A stretch of DNA of 64,000 nucleotides from Rhizomys pruinosus (GCA_009823505.1 VZQC01006720.1:26332-90331); one strand, 5' to 3'. Positions 33,509 through 45,957 are shown, counted from the first letter of the stretch. The notes: generated from the sequence alone by a model not told the origin. A program made the numbers and translations.

Positions 33509-34683
33509 ACAGTTGACTCTTTAATAGACATAAACCTGTAAAGTTCTGAGAGATTAAAATACAAACTTGCATTAACCACAGGTGCACATAGTTTTTAAGG
33601 TGCCCTGTAGGGAGGAAATCAGTTCATTTTACTTGATACTTAAAGAAAAACATAAAATACTTTTTAATTTTTTTTCATTTAAATTCAATCAAGATTTTAA
33701 TTTAGGTTTTTAATGAGAATTTTGATTAATAGACCAAGAAACAATTTATCAGAGCCAGAGCTTTTTGTCATACTGAGCTGGCCTAAAACTCCCATAAAAA
33801 TCTGCCTGTCTCTGCCTACAGAGTGCTAAAATTTTAAAGATTATGTTATACCAAGTAAATACTAAAGGACAGTTCAAAGTCAATTTAAAAGTGATTTAAA
33901 ATGAATTGTTACTGAAGTAAAATAGCCCTGCATTCAGCTCAGTGGCTAGTGTGCACCCAGCAGGCTGACAGGTTGTACCTACTCATCAGCCACATGTAGT
34001 CATGGAGCCTGTGAATAAAAAGCCATTTTTTTCATTAGAGGCTTCTCCTACCCCCAAAAAAAATTTTTTTAAATGCATTAAGGTTAGTTCTTGAGTAAAG
34101 CCCTCAAGATGAAACACATTTAAAAGCCTAAAATGAATTTTAATACCTACCACTTTTAGTTAATTAATTAATTAATTAATTATGCACATGTGTTTACTTA
34201 AAAGATGTTTGGGGTACCCAGGTTTCTAAGTAAAAATATTACATCTTAATCAGCTATGCCAAGGTGGAATTTAAGCCAGTAGATTTTGTGTACAAAATTT
34301 AAGGCAAAACTTTTAAATGGCAGTAGCTTAAAATCATCTCCAAATAAAAACGTAAAGATAATGTAACCATGTGACTTTTTTCATGGCTAACTCTTTCAAC
34401 ATCAGCTGTGAGATGGGATCATCTCTCAGCAAAACATCCAACAATTTTAGAGCCATGCGCTCATGGCTAACTAGCTAGTTCACTGTCCAACTACAGGTCA
34501 GATAGCCTACAGTTACCAGCAAAAGGAAGGATATTTGAAATAATGAACTTTGGATCAGATTAAACAAAGACACAGGCCCAAGAGCTGCTAGCTCTTTGTC
34601 TAATCTGCTCCTTTCAGGGCATCCCACTATGTAGATACATCAGAAGTGGTGGGATTGCTGGTCCCAGGACTTAATTTTCTTAA

Positions 34684-34923
34684 TTTTTTTATATTTTATT
34701 TATTTCTGTATGTGTATGAATGTATTGTCTGCATGCAAGTCTGTGCACCAGTGACGTGCAACGCCACGGAGGTCAGAAGAGGGTGTCAGACTCCCCTGGA
34801 ACTGGAGTTCTCCTGGAATTGGAGTTTCAGACGGCTCTCAACCGCCATGTGGGTGCTGGGGATCGAACCCGGGTCCTCTGCAAGAGTGGTCGGCGCTCTT
34901 AACCGCTAGGCTATCTCTCCAGC
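34684..34923 (-). mobile_element. Young B2 SINE
   Basis: Antisense B2 with internal duplication, flanked by AATTTTCT(T)AA at 34,673 and 34,924. Confidence 0.93.
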
Positions 34924-35689
34924 AATTTTCTAACTGGTGGCTTATTGCCTATCTCCAGTCTTATCTGCTAGCCAAAGCAACTACACCACAAGCAGAGAGA
35001 CTGATCTCAAGATTTGACAGTTAATCTGGCAACTGATAGCCTTTCCCCAGATAAAACAGCTAGCCAAAATCTAAATCTGATTGACTCCCAATTACACAGG
35101 CAAAAGAAACATTCACAGATTAAAATGGACCAGGTTAGACAATGAATGTTCAGCCAGTTGCCCAAGAAACCCACAAAAATCAAGAGTGCAACACAATTCC
35201 ATCTAGAAACAGGTTGAAACAATGATAAAACCGAGTGAAGACCAAGACATATTGTATAGGTCAGAACATTTTTGAAAAGTTTTTAATACTAATTTCTTAA
35301 CTTTCAATAGACAGTGTCTCTCCTAAAAGGTAGTGCAGCTTAGTTGTGAGAAGCCCAGAATCTGCATTACAGAAGTGTGGGCTTTAGCCTCTCTGTGTTA
35401 CCTAGGGACTGAATTTGTATTAAAATATCTGGGCTCCCATGACTTTCAGCTGAATACCTGATCAAGCCTGGGGGGAATTTTCATGAGAAGAGCTAGGCTA
35501 AGTTGAGAAAACAGTTTTTTCATAGCAGGGGGCAAGACAAGTTTTTCAATATTAGAACCTGAGGTTTTACTTTAGGCCTGTAAACTTACTAAAAATGACT
35601 CCAAGGCCAAGCCTATCTGGTAAGCCTCATTATGTAAGATTGATAGTCCTATAGCCAGAGCGCAGCCATGAGCCTGGTGGGCTTCATGT

Positions 35690-36000
35690 TCAAACTCAAC
35701 TTGGAAGCTGCTGGCTTTCATAGCCTGCAGGAGTGAATAATTAGCAAGCACATGTCTGGGGGAAAGAGATGGTAGTTTCTGGGCCACAACAGACAAGGAA
35801 ACTGCTGGTTTTCACAGATTCCCATGCAACTGATAACTTCGTAGGCAAACTAGTGGTTGGGGAGCCGATGAGTCTGACTTCCACCAGGCCAGAAAATTAT
35901 TGATTTCCATGGCCTGCATGGAACTGATGGCTCAACAGACTATCCCATGGCCAGCCAAGCTAGAAGGCTGCTAGCTTCCATGGCCCCCATATTAACATGG
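35690..36000. repeat. Degenerate minisatellite in retroelement leader
   Basis: Four units starting near 35,708, 35,800, 35,892 and 35,965 share CTGCTNGNTTTCATNGCCTG with variants and ACTGATGGCTC-like ends. The spacing is roughly 70-97 bases. Confidence 0.6.
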
Positions 36001-36340
36001 TGAGCCATGCAGAAATTACACATGGGAAAGCACATTACACAGACATATGGTAAGGTATAAATCCAGGTACAGAATGGCACTTTATTCAAATGTATCAGAT
36101 AATAAAATAGGCAGTGTGATATCACCTCCCAGGGACCAATCCCAGACCTTTTATATCATTACATCCTAAATTGTGGACATAGCCAAAGAGGTCCTGTGAC
36201 TCTCAATCCTGCCTCTGGGAGGTACTGGCTGGAATGTTAGCTCATGTACACCTAAGCTAAGATTAGATTCACCTACATTTTGTAGTGCCAGTTGTTATGG
36301 TTATTAGACATTGGGCTGGGTTGGACCATTGGTAAATTTT
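36000..36340 (-). mobile_element. LTR-like sequence, right end of retroelement copy B
   Basis: Matches the left LTR-like sequence over about 180 bases and extends further right. In minus orientation it would be the 5' LTR. Confidence 0.55.
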
Positions 36341-36680
36341 CTCCCTTAGCAGCTTGCATAGGGAAGCTCTAGATATATGAGAGTTAAACCTCAGGCATCC
36401 AGGTCAGTTTCTGCTCCATTGCTCCAATTTCTGTATCAGAACTATGTCCTTTCTTCTGCAGGAGGGTCTTATCTTCCAGTTCTTGAACATAACCAAGAGC
36501 TCTGCTACTGGTTGGTATTTTGGGGGGAGTCTCTGACCATCCACTCAAAGAAAGGTCTCTTCTGTCTGGCACTGTGTTCCTTGCTATACAGCCCCCAGGT
36601 ATACACAAACACTAATGTTCAGACACCATATGTGCATTTCTCAGGGGTTTTCAGAGGCAACACATGTCCCTCTGGCTTTC
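36340..36680. repeat. Interspersed repeat (family 2), copy 1
   Basis: Weakly matches 56,230-56,480 (GGGTCTTATCTTCCAGTTCTT versus GGGATCTTATCTTCTAGCTC; TCAGGGGTTTTCAGAGGC versus CAAGGGTTTTTGAGGCC). Family not identified. Confidence 0.4.
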
Positions 36681-36959
36681 CTAACCCTGAAAGATCCGTT
36701 CATCTCTAGTCTTTCTCCTCCACATCTGATTTTCTATTTCTCTCCCAAGTCCAACCTCTCCCATTATCGCCACCCTCCACACAGGAACACCTACCTCCCA
36801 CTCCCCCATGCTGAGTTCCCTCCATGCCCATGGTGGGCCCCTGCATGCTCCCCATTCCAAACCCAACACTCCCACTTTCCCTTCATCCCCCATGGTAATA
36901 ACTGTTCTTTACTATCCCCTTATTTCAGGTTCTTTCTTTTCCTTTACCGTCTTGTATCC

Positions 36960-38500
36960 TTTCCATTTTCCTAGATCCTGGTGTTAAATCAGGATACATA
37001 CTGACATATAAAGGATTGGTGTTATTACCCACAAATGAGGGAGAATTTACATCACTAACTTTTCTGTGTTGGTGTTACTTCATTTAGTATAACACTCTTT
37101 AGTTCCATACTTACCTATGAAATTTAATAATATCATCTTTTCTTGCTGCTGAACTCGGTTGTGTAAATGTAGCACATTTTCATTTTCCATTGTCAGTTGA
37201 GGGATATTTAGATGATTTCCATTTCTTCCCTATTGTGAGAGAGCAGTGGCACACATGTATGTACAGATGCCTTTACAGTATGATGAGTGCTTTGTGCATA
37301 TGCCAAGGAGTTGTATTAACTGAATCATATGGAAGATTCGATTTTAGTTTTGTGGGAGTTCTCCATATTGTTTTCCATAATGGTCACAGGAAATTCATTC
37401 CCACCAGCAGTGAATGACCACTCCCCTTTCTCCACATCCTCATCAGGATTTGATGTCTTTAATTCTCTTGACCTCAGCCAGCAGTACTGGGGTAAGATGT
37501 AACGTTAAAGTGATTTTTATCCACATTTCTCGAATTACTAAGGATGTAGAGTACTTATTAAGAAGCTTCTTAGCCATTTTTATTCCTTCATTTGAGAATA
37601 CACTGTTCAATTCTATAGCCCATCTTTTTATAGGGTCATTTATTTTCTTACTACTTTGTTTTGGAGTTCTTTTCATTTTCTATATATTTATCCTCTGGCA
37701 GATGTGCATTTGGTAAATATTTTCCCCCACCCTGCATGTTTCTTCTTCACTTACTTGGTTGCTTCTTTTGCTATACAGAAGCTTAGCTTAATGAAGTACC
37801 ACTTATTGATTGTTGACCTTAATGCCTGAATTACTAACTGATGTCTGACTGAGAAAGTCCTTTCCTATTCCTATATCTTGAAGGGTATTGCCTATCTTTT
37901 CTTCTAGCAGATTCAGAGTTTCATGTTTTTTGTTTTCTTTTGTTTTGTTTTATGATCCTCTATTGTGTTCCATTGAAATTGCTGTCTATATTTGTGCTAG
38001 TACCATACTGTTTTAATAACTATAGCTATGTAATACAATCTGAGATCTGGTATGGTGATCCCCTCAGCATTGTTCTTTTTGCCCAAGATTGCTTTGACTA
38101 TCCAGGGTCTTTTGTAAATTCTCTATAAATTTTAGGATATTTTTCTATCTCTGTGAAGAATGCCTGGGGTATTTTGATTAGCATTACATTTAATCTATAG
38201 ATTGCCTTTGGTAAGATGGTCATTTTTACCATATTAATTCTACCAATCCATGAGCCAGGCAGGTCTTTCCATCTTATCTATCTCTTTCTTTAAAATTTTG
38301 AAGTTTTTGTTGTAGAGACCTTTAATGTCTTTGGTTAAGTTGATTCCTAAATATTTAAATTTTTGAGGTTATTGTGACTGGGAGCATTTCCTTGGATTTT
38401 TTTTTTTTTTGGATTTTTTTCATGATTGTTTGTTACTGGAATATAGAAAAGCAACTGATTTTTGTAAACTGATTGTGCAACCTGCCACTTTCACACCACT
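36960..38500 (-). mobile_element. Antisense L1 ORF2 3' half, old
   Basis: Reverse complement of the ORF2 C-terminal half and 3' end (for example CCACAAATGAGGGAGAATT, TTCATTCCCACCAGCAGTGA, ATTCTACCAATCCATGAGCC). Many indels. Confidence 0.8.
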
Positions 38501-38599
38501 TGTGCTCTATCTTCTAGCTCTTGAAAACCCCTCCCCATGATACCTCCAATTCTTAGCTGCTGTGGGTATTTCAATTTAAACAAATATTTAAAGATTTAA

Positions 38600-39100
38600 A
38601 ACTAGCAACCACATGGAAGCACAAACATGCCACATTTATTGTTCTGGGTCTAGGTTCCTTTACTCAGAAGATCCATGTGTTTTATGTACAAATTTCATAA
38701 TTTTTTGTGGCTTCATAATGTCCCATTGTATAAAGGATCAGCATTTTCATTATCAATTAATCAGCTGATCAACATTAGGATTGTTTCAAATTCCTAGCTA
38801 ATGTAAAGATAACAGCAATGAAAATGGATGGGAAAATGTCTGTAGTAGGATACAGAGCCTGTTTGGTACACACAGAGAGATATAACTAGATCATGTGGGA
38901 AAACTATTTCTAAGGTTTTGAAGAAACATCATTTATTGACACCATGGCTACAAAAGTTGTCAGTTCCACCAATAGTGAGTAAGTGCTCCTCTGTCCTAAC
39001 ATCAATGCCAATATGTATTATGATTTTTTTTATCTTAGCCATTCTGACTTTCTTGAAAGATATTATTTATCTACATTCTGTAAGTTGCTTTCTGAAAAGT
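38600..39100 (-). mobile_element. Old antisense L1 fragment
   Basis: Shows the order of an antisense L1 ORF2 3' end (ACCACATGGAAGC, TTCATAATGTCCCATTGTAT, CAGTTCCACCAATAGTGAG), more diverged than the preceding one. Confidence 0.6.
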
Positions 39101-40505
39101 TAGTCATTTCAGGTTGTTAGAATAAAAATATATATGTGATGAATTTGTTTGGAGACTATAAGAAAAGTTGGACTGATTTCAACAAAAGATACTTTATTAG
39201 TCAATTTGGAAAACTCAGAATACTAAAGGATTTAGGTAATATTGTCATAAATAGATGTAATAATTCCTATATCAAATATTTCCTAATTGGTAATTAGAAA
39301 ACCCTTAGTTTCTCAGAAACTTTAAGAATCCTCAAGTGTTTTATAGAAATTTGAAAGTTTTCTTTAGCTGTTAGACTATATTTAGTATCAACTACAGGAT
39401 TCCCTATAGGTACCATACCGTTAATTGTAAATTAGCCTTGTTAGTTGGGTTTTAGAGTTAATAATGAGTTAATTACTATATTTTCTACAAGAATCCTCAA
39501 GCGTTCACATCTGAATAAAAACATCACTTGTTATTAACGAATATGAAAAGCTTTGATGGTAGGTAGACAAAGCCATCATTATTGTAAAAAGAATGAGAGA
39601 CAACTTTGTGACTTGTACTCCTTCAAATTTATAACAGAACAGTGAAAAAATGCTATTTTTGCCATCATGAATCATTACATTTGTAGGATACAGAGAGCAA
39701 TGTTTTGAAAATGTCACATCATATATTCTAAATGGGGAAAGGAGGTGGTTACATAATTTAAAACATCAGGATTTTAATTAGAACAAGTGTCTGTTGAAAC
39801 GGAAAAGATAAAGAAAACTATGGATTAGAAAAAATGAATTATTCATATTGCATATTTAGACAGATAAGATAAAGTTTCATAATGTATCACCAAGAAAAAC
39901 CTCTGTGGAAAACGATGAAAAGTAAAGTATTTTCAGTATTCGTCTTTATTGTCCAAAGGTATTGCATTATGATCAGTTCAGTTTTGACCATATACTATGC
40001 CAATTAAATTCAACAATAGAGAAATTCAGAAAATACATGTGTAACTACTGGTTAAGGTATGGACCTGTAAACCTAGTTATATTTGTTTATTAGAAAATAT
40101 TAATGCATAATAATTCACATTGCTTTTTATTCAAACTTTATTATTACTACTTACGTTAAATAAAAAAATTGAGAACTACAATAGTCAATGTGAAATGTAT
40201 CACAGGAAGTAAATTATTTACTACACTGACCAAGGTACTCAAGCTGAAATGAACAATAATTGAGGAGAAAGTTTTATATTTAATGCAAAATTTCAATTTG
40301 GTTTTATTCATAGACTGATTTGGGGATCTGGATAAATTTAAATCTAAAATTCAAAGAAGTGATTTTCTTCTGTTGAACTCATTCTAATCAGCAGAACCAA
40401 AGAACTCCAATGCTAACTTAATACATACAATTAGTAAATAATCATTTTAAAAGCATTTATTTCAAATTTCATGTTTATTAATTTAGTTCTTTAAAATATA
40501 TATGC
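39100..40505. other. AT-rich spacer upstream of third receptor
   Basis: No gene and no recognised repeat; one of the few repeat-poor stretches in the window. It could contain upstream non-coding exons of the third receptor, but I cannot place them. Confidence 0.4.
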
Positions 40506-40509
40506 ATAT

Positions 40510-40745
40510 AGATGGACTGGAGAGTTAACTCAATGGTTAAGAACAGTGCCTGCTCCTCCAGAGGACCTGCGTACAGTTCCTGGTTCCAAGTGAGTAGTGA
40601 AGGTGGTAGCTATCAACTTTCTATTATTCCAATTCCTGGGGATCTGCCAGGATCGTCTGACCTCTGTGGATTTGCACATACGTGGTGCAATTGCATGCAT
40701 GTGTGCAAGTAAAACACTCATACACATAAAATAAAAATAAATACA
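40510..40745 (+). mobile_element. Old B2 SINE upstream of third receptor
   Basis: Diverged head (GACTGGAGAGTTAACTCAATGG) and body, with A-rich tail AAAATAAAAATAAAT. A single TCCAATTCCTGGGG motif. Confidence 0.85.
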
Positions 40746-40990
40746 GTCATTAAAATATATGTGTGTATACAGAAATGCAGACCATATTGAAAGAAACAGA
40801 CATTATTTAAGCTATATAAAATATGTTTATATTTATATTTAATACATACTCATTTTCAGTTGCACCTGTACTAAAATCTTTTTATATACCCTAAGAAAAA
40901 AGCTTCCCTCCCCTAAAATTGGGGAAAATTTGGGGAAAAACTCTAATTTTTTCCCAAGTATGAAAAATATGTACAAAAATTAGAGATGAA

Positions 40991-41042
40991 TATACAGTGG
41001 GATGCAATAAGTGGGGTATACAGTGGGAAGCAATAAGTGGAA
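40991..41042. repeat. 26-base tandem duplication near third receptor
   Basis: Two adjacent 26-base units beginning TATACAGTGGGA and ending AATAAGTGG plus two bases, with about three mismatches, 184-235 bases upstream of the ATG. Confidence 0.9.
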
Positions 41043-41180
41043 TTATCCTTGAGGCTCTGACTGCTGGTTAAATAGAGAAAAGCTTACAAGGAAATAACAC
41101 ATCTGCATTTCATTTGGGTTAAGTGATTTTTCATGACATTTTTAAATCCACACTCAAAAGATGTTTTCGATTCACTGAAA

Positions 41181-41225
41181 TTATATTTTTTCTCTAGATT
41201 GGAATGGTTTAGAAGGAATTTAGTT
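41181..41225 (+). promoter_or_regulatory. Predicted splice acceptor and minimal uORF upstream of third receptor
   Basis: The stretch TTATATTTTTTCTCTAG ending at 41197 is a strong 3' splice site match. The exon would begin at 41198, 28 bases before the receptor ATG. An ATG-GTT-TAG minimal uORF (Met-Val-stop) lies at 41204-41212 within this leader. This supports the ATG at 41226 as the start. Inferred from sequence only. Confidence 0.55.
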
Positions 41226-42161
41226 ATGAGAAATCACACATTAGTGACAACATTCATTCTTCTCGGATTGACAGATGACCCAAAGTGGCAATTTTTAATT
41301 TTCCTTTTCCTACTTATAACATACTTGTTGAGCCTTGCTGGAAATCTCATCATTATCCTTCTCACGTTGTTGGATTTGAACCTCAAAACACCCATGTACT
41401 ACTTCCTTCAGAAGTTTTCCTTCTTGGAAATCTCACTGACATCCACCTGCATCCCAAGGTACCTGGCCAGCATCCTGACTATGGATAAAACAATTTTCCG
41501 TGAGGCTTGCTTCGCACAGTTATTTGCTGCTTTTCTCTTTGGTATAGCACAGTTTTTCTTGCTGGCTGTCATGTCCTATGACCGCTATGTTGCCATCTGC
41601 AAACCCCTTCACTACACAACTATCATGAGCCCCAGAGTCTGCACTTTACTGTTTGGCACCTGTTGTTTAATTGCACTCTTAGTTATCTGTCCTGGAATTA
41701 TTGTGAGTCTGAAGTTGGAGCTCTGTGATAATGTTCTGGAGCATTTTTTCTGTGACTCTTCTCCAATCTTGAAGCTTTCCTGCAATGACATGAAGTTTAT
41801 GGAGCTGGTAAATTTTACTTTTGCCATTATTGTTCTCCTGATTACCTTGGGATTTGTAATGTTCTCTTATGGGAAAATTGTAAGTACAATCCTGAGGTTC
41901 CCTTCTGCCCAGCAGAGGAAGAAGGCTATCTCTACCTGTTCCTCCCACATGATTGTTGTCTCCATCTCTTATGGCAGCTGTATTTTTATGTATATCAAAC
42001 CTTCTGCAGAGGAGAGGATATCTTTAAATAAGGGGGTAGCAGTACTGACTCTTTCAGTTGCCCCTGTATTAAATCCTTTCATTTATACGCTAAGAAATAA
42101 GCAAGTGAAACAAGCCCTGAAGGGCATAATTAAAAAATGTACTTCCACTACTTCAAAATAG
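41226..42161 (+). CDS. Olfactory receptor, OR6C type (third receptor, plus strand)
   Basis: Single-exon odorant receptor of 311 residues when started at the ATG at 41226. Seen: N-glycosylation site NHT at 3-5, [10 protein letters not shown] at 10-19, GN at 39-40, LKTPMYYFL at 53-61, Cys95, [10 protein letters not shown] at 116-125, Cys167, Cys176 and Cys186 in loop 2, SY in TM5, [11 protein letters not shown] before TM6, PVLNPFIY at 280-287. The frame is open a further 31 codons upstream, but that extension lies mostly before a strong predicted splice acceptor (AG at 41196-41197) and does not resemble a receptor N-terminus, whereas MRNHT is typical of OR6C proteins. It is clearly diverged from the pair at 4-15 kb and lies on the opposite strand, so it is a separate, older subfamily member. 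It looks functional. The polypeptide ends in a lysine- and threonine-rich tail. Exact orthologue and ligand not determined. Confidence 0.94.
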   Translation: MRNHTLVTTFILLGLTDDPKWQFLIFLFLLITYLLSLAGNLIIILLTLLDLNLKTPMYYFLQKFSFLEISLTSTCIPRYLASILTMDKTIFREACFAQLFAAFLFGIAQFFLLAVMSYDRYVAICKPLHYTTIMSPRVCTLLFGTCCLIALLVICPGIIVSLKLELCDNVLEHFFCDSSPILKLSCNDMKFMELVNFTFAIIVLLITLGFVMFSYGKIVSTILRFPSAQQRKKAISTCSSHMIVVSISYGSCIFMYIKPSAEERISLNKGVAVLTLSVAPVLNPFIYTLRNKQVKQALKGIIKKCTSTTSK

Positions 42162-42164
42162 TAG

Positions 42165-43375
42165 CATTGGCTTGTAAAAAATGTAATAATTAGATTACTG
42201 CAAATTAGCGCCCATATCATCTACTGTCATACCGTTATGGACTTAAGGTGCCCTATTTGAACTCTTAAATCTCCTTCTGTATTTTTATCATTTTAATGTT
42301 ATCTGTATGTATGATATTCTCTTATGTGTTACAGTAATGAATTCATTCTTTCAAATTAATGCTATGTATTTTTCAGTTCTCAAAGTACCCCCGCTATAAA
42401 TTTGCTTTGGAAAGTCCTGTTTCTGTTTTGCTCACAAATAAGTGTCTCAAATAAGTATCATTTGTGAACTGTTTAACTAATAATTTAGTTTATAAATCTC
42501 TAGGAAAACTTTCTTTTGCTATATGTTAATGTTTTACTAAAATATTTATTTCTTGAAACAAGCTTTCCTCCTTATTTTAATTCTTTCTTCTTTCCATGCT
42601 TCTGATTTTTTAATGTTATCTGATAGTATTTGTCCATAGATTGCCTTTTTCTAATTTTTCAAAGCTTTTCTACAATTTCTATTTTTCTTCTTTATTCTCA
42701 TTTGTCTGAAGAAAGCATCTAAAATTATATGCTTGTAAAAGAATATTACATATAACTCCCATGAGCACAGATTTGGGTAACTTACTCCACTCTTCTCTCT
42801 TTGTACATGTTTGCTTTTCTGAATTCAACCTAACTGGTAAAAACTAGAAGTATCAGCATAGTACTTGTTCAATATCCACTCTCCCAGTTCTGTGTGTCTG
42901 TGTGTTATATCCATCAAACTCCAGTGTGCCACCATCACTACTCACCACAACATGAACTTTTATACTCTTCACTTTAGACAGACTGATTGTATTACAGACA
43001 TGTGGTAAAAACAGAAGCATCCTCTGTTTAATATATTGGAATCTATGAGAGAAGAAAATTGGCCATACATTTTCCTTGTTAAGAACAAAACAAAGCAACA
43101 TATTTTATGAATTTGACTACAAAGCAAGAGATAGATTAAAACTACCTTTTTATTATTTCCAAATTAACTTGATTTCTGAAGGCACTCTCTTCTTGAGGTG
43201 ACCACCTGAGAGGAGATTCCTTCACACTTCCAGTATCAAATCAGAAGGAGGGGTTTTTTTCTTCTTTATATATGATTATTTTCTGATTCCATCTTCATTT
43301 ATTTAATAATTAAATAATTCTGACTTGATTTAGTGAAGGTTTTTAATTGATTGAATTATATTCTCTTCCTTATTT
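42165..43375. other. Spacer downstream of third receptor
   Basis: No gene or recognised repeat. Candidate polyadenylation signals are not distinctive in this AT-rich stretch. Confidence 0.4.
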
Positions 43376-43377
43376 TG

Positions 43378-43379
<2 letters not shown>

Positions 43380-43431
<52 letters not shown>
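43380..43431. repeat. (TC)n microsatellite
   Basis: About 26 uninterrupted TC units. Confidence 0.98.
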
Positions 43432-43434
<3 letters not shown>

Positions 43435-43497
43435 AGTATGTTTCTGTGTGTGTCTCCATGCAAACAGCTTTCATGTTTGTCTGATGTTCTATCTTTT

Positions 43498-43739
43498 TTT
43501 ATTAATTTTATTTATTTCTGTATGTGTATGAATGTACTGTCTGCATGTAGGTTTGTGCACCTGTGTTGTGCAATGCCGCGGAGGTCAGAAGAGGGTATCG
43601 GATTCCCCTGGAACTGGAGTTCTCCTGGAATTGGAGTTTCAGATGGTTCTCGGCCACCTTGTGGGTGCTGGGGATCGAACCCTGGTCCTCTGTAAGAGTG
43701 GCCGGCGCTCTTAACCGCTAGGCCATCTCTCCAGCCCCA
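43498..43739 (-). mobile_element. Young B2 SINE
   Basis: Antisense B2 with internal duplication. 16-base target duplication TGATGTTCTATCTTTT at 43,482-43,497 and 43,740-43,755. Confidence 0.96.
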
Positions 43740-43755
43740 TGATGTTCTATCTTTT

Positions 43756-44860
43756 ATTCACTGCTACCTATAAGTACTATATGTTTATGGACAGAGACTT
43801 GACATTTTAAACAGAATTTTTCCAAATTGCAAAATGTTTTTCCTTTTGCTTTACTATATCAACCAACATTTCTCATTTTTCTCATAATCCAAATTGACTG
43901 AAATTTTTATTTAATGTGTTGCCTTTAATACTTTTATTCCAGTGTTGTACACATCCTACGGTTCATAATAATTTACTATGTGCGTTTAAAGGTAGTGGAA
44001 GTAATCTAGAAGGTATACTTTGTGCTCTTTAACTTAAATTTCCCAAGATAGTATTTCTGTATGCAATTCTGTTTAAACTGAGAATGTAATACCAAACTGT
44101 AGTTTCAAAGTATGAAAAATAATTATCTTCAAATTTTATTAGTAAGACCATTCTAAAACAAGGAGTTTGCATTATATCTATCTGATTTAGATAATAGGGA
44201 CTTTGTTATGTAGGGTTTTTTTTAAGTGAAAATAATTTACCTGGATGTCTTAAGGGTATTTTTTTATTTACCTAAGGTGAATTTAAAATCAAACAGCTAT
44301 AAAAATGACTCCTACTTTGTTGGGGTTTTTTGTTTTGTTTTGTTTTGTTTTTTGGTTGTTTGGTGGGTTGGTTGTTTAGTTGGCTTTTTTTTTATGCTCA
44401 AGGACAATTTTATGAGTTTAAAAAAAAAAGTCATGGGAGACAAATTGTAAATCTCGCAGCTATCTGAAAGAAAATGGAGTACAGAAGGAGAAAAGCTATG
44501 CCGCTGGAGTTCCCAACATGGAGGTCTGTCACAGGACAACAGGTAGCCACATTGCAGAAAGGGAGACTTAAGGACAACCAAAGTCCACTTCTCAAAGTAT
44601 GAGAAAAAGCATACTTAGGTTCAGACTTAGGTCTCTAGCCAGGCCAGAGATTCTATTCTCTTTCCATTCATGAGACTTTATTGCTATTATAAAAGTGTCT
44701 CTGGAGAACAGGTAGCCCCCAAATCATTCAGGAACTAGATCAGTAGTCAGAGCCCCAAATGCCGCTGCCATCTCTGGCCTCCAGCAGGGACATGGCTGAG
44801 AAGAGGCACAACAACCTTTCTGGCTTTTTTTACCAAAAAGTAACTGGTTATATTTATTTG
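43756..44860. other. Unassigned spacer
   Basis: T-rich and (TTTTG)n low-complexity sequence at about 44,320-44,395. No credible gene. Confidence 0.4.
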
Positions 44861-44864
44861 CTGT

Positions 44865-45025
44865 ATTTTTTTTTTGGTCTTTTTCGAAACAGGGTCTCCC
44901 TGTAGCCCCAGCTGTCCTGGAACTCATTCTGTAGACCAGGCTGGCTTTGAACTCACAGAGATCCACCTGCCTCTGCCTCCCAAGTGCTAGGATTAAAGGC
45001 GTGTGCCACCATGCCTGGCTATTTT
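44865..45025 (-). mobile_element. B1 SINE, full length
   Basis: Antisense: TTTGGTCTTTTTCGAAACAG, CTGTAGACCAGGCTGGCTTT, AGGCGTGTGCCACCATGCC. Confidence 0.93.
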
Positions 45026-45955
45026 TACCCTAACTGCTTGGCCAATTTCTATCTCTTGTTTTCATCATTTCCTCCTCTGAGGAGATAACCCTAACTGCCA
45101 TTATGGAACTGGGACAAATGACTGATTTGACTTCTTACAGATGAATGAGATATTGGGGGTGGCAGTCAGGATATTCCTCCAGTGGGTCTTTTTTTTTTTC
45201 TACCTTTTATTATGTTGGCTTTCTGAGAAGCAAAATAAAACCTGTGATGGGAAAAATTTTCCCTTACCAGAAGTCCTTATTATGTAGCAAACTCACCTAC
45301 ATAAGAACTATCTATTCATCCTTCTGGCTCTGCTTCTTTCCAGGTTTGTCTTCCCTTCCTCATGTAGATAACATCATGTAGATCCATCCAGGAAAAGGAC
45401 ACCCAAGCAATAGGTGTGATTTAATATATAAAATAAGTTATAAAGGTGTTAGAAAAATGTAAAGAGGAAATGAAAGAGGCAGCTTAGACTTTAGCAACTG
45501 CAAGAAACCACTAGCATTCATGGTGATGAGGGACAGAAACAAGAAGTACTAGCAAGAGCCTGTCAATCAGCATCTATGACAAGTTAGGAGCTGGGACTTT
45601 GCAAGATAAGATTCTTAACAGAAGCTGGATTATGGGAGCTGTCTAGTAAAGAACTAATGGCATAGAGGAGATAATGTCAGGGGCATACCACCCAAACAGA
45701 AACAGAGTCTTGGGCACACAGCAAAGAATACCATATGGTAGAGTAGCTTCTCTACTTCCTTGTCCCCCAATCTCCATCCAGTGGCCTTCCATTGGTAAAA
45801 ACCTAACCAGAAGCTATTTAGTAAGGGAAGCTCAGAAAAATAGACAAAAGTTCAAAAACATTTACAGACCAGAAGGATCAAGAAGCAAGCTAAAATCAGG
45901 CTTCCCAAGCATCAGACATTTTTCTCATTTCTTCGCTTGAGCTGCATTTTCCTCC
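45026..45955. other. Unassigned spacer
   Basis: No gene, RNA or recognised repeat. Confidence 0.4.
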
Positions 45956-45957
45956 TC

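Larger units (their letters stand above)
29590..36000 (-). mobile_element. Degenerate LTR-retroelement copy B, internal part
   Basis: The longest copy of the family, collinear with copy A over 29,860-34,330. It has nested B1 copies (30,808; 32,390-32,610) and B2 copies (33,279; 34,684). I could not find a gag, protease, polymerase or envelope frame, so it looks like a decayed or never-coding (non-autonomous) element. Its leader-side end at 35,570-36,000 is a degenerate tandem repeat. Confidence 0.6.

Noticed and set aside
41133..41225. Upstream in-frame start giving a 342-residue receptor
   Set aside because: The extension lies mostly before a strong splice acceptor and is unlike OR6C N-termini; the ATG at 41226 gives the family length.
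43351..43695. 114-codon frame beginning with a Leu-Ser repeat
   Set aside because: Reads through a (TC)n microsatellite into a B2.
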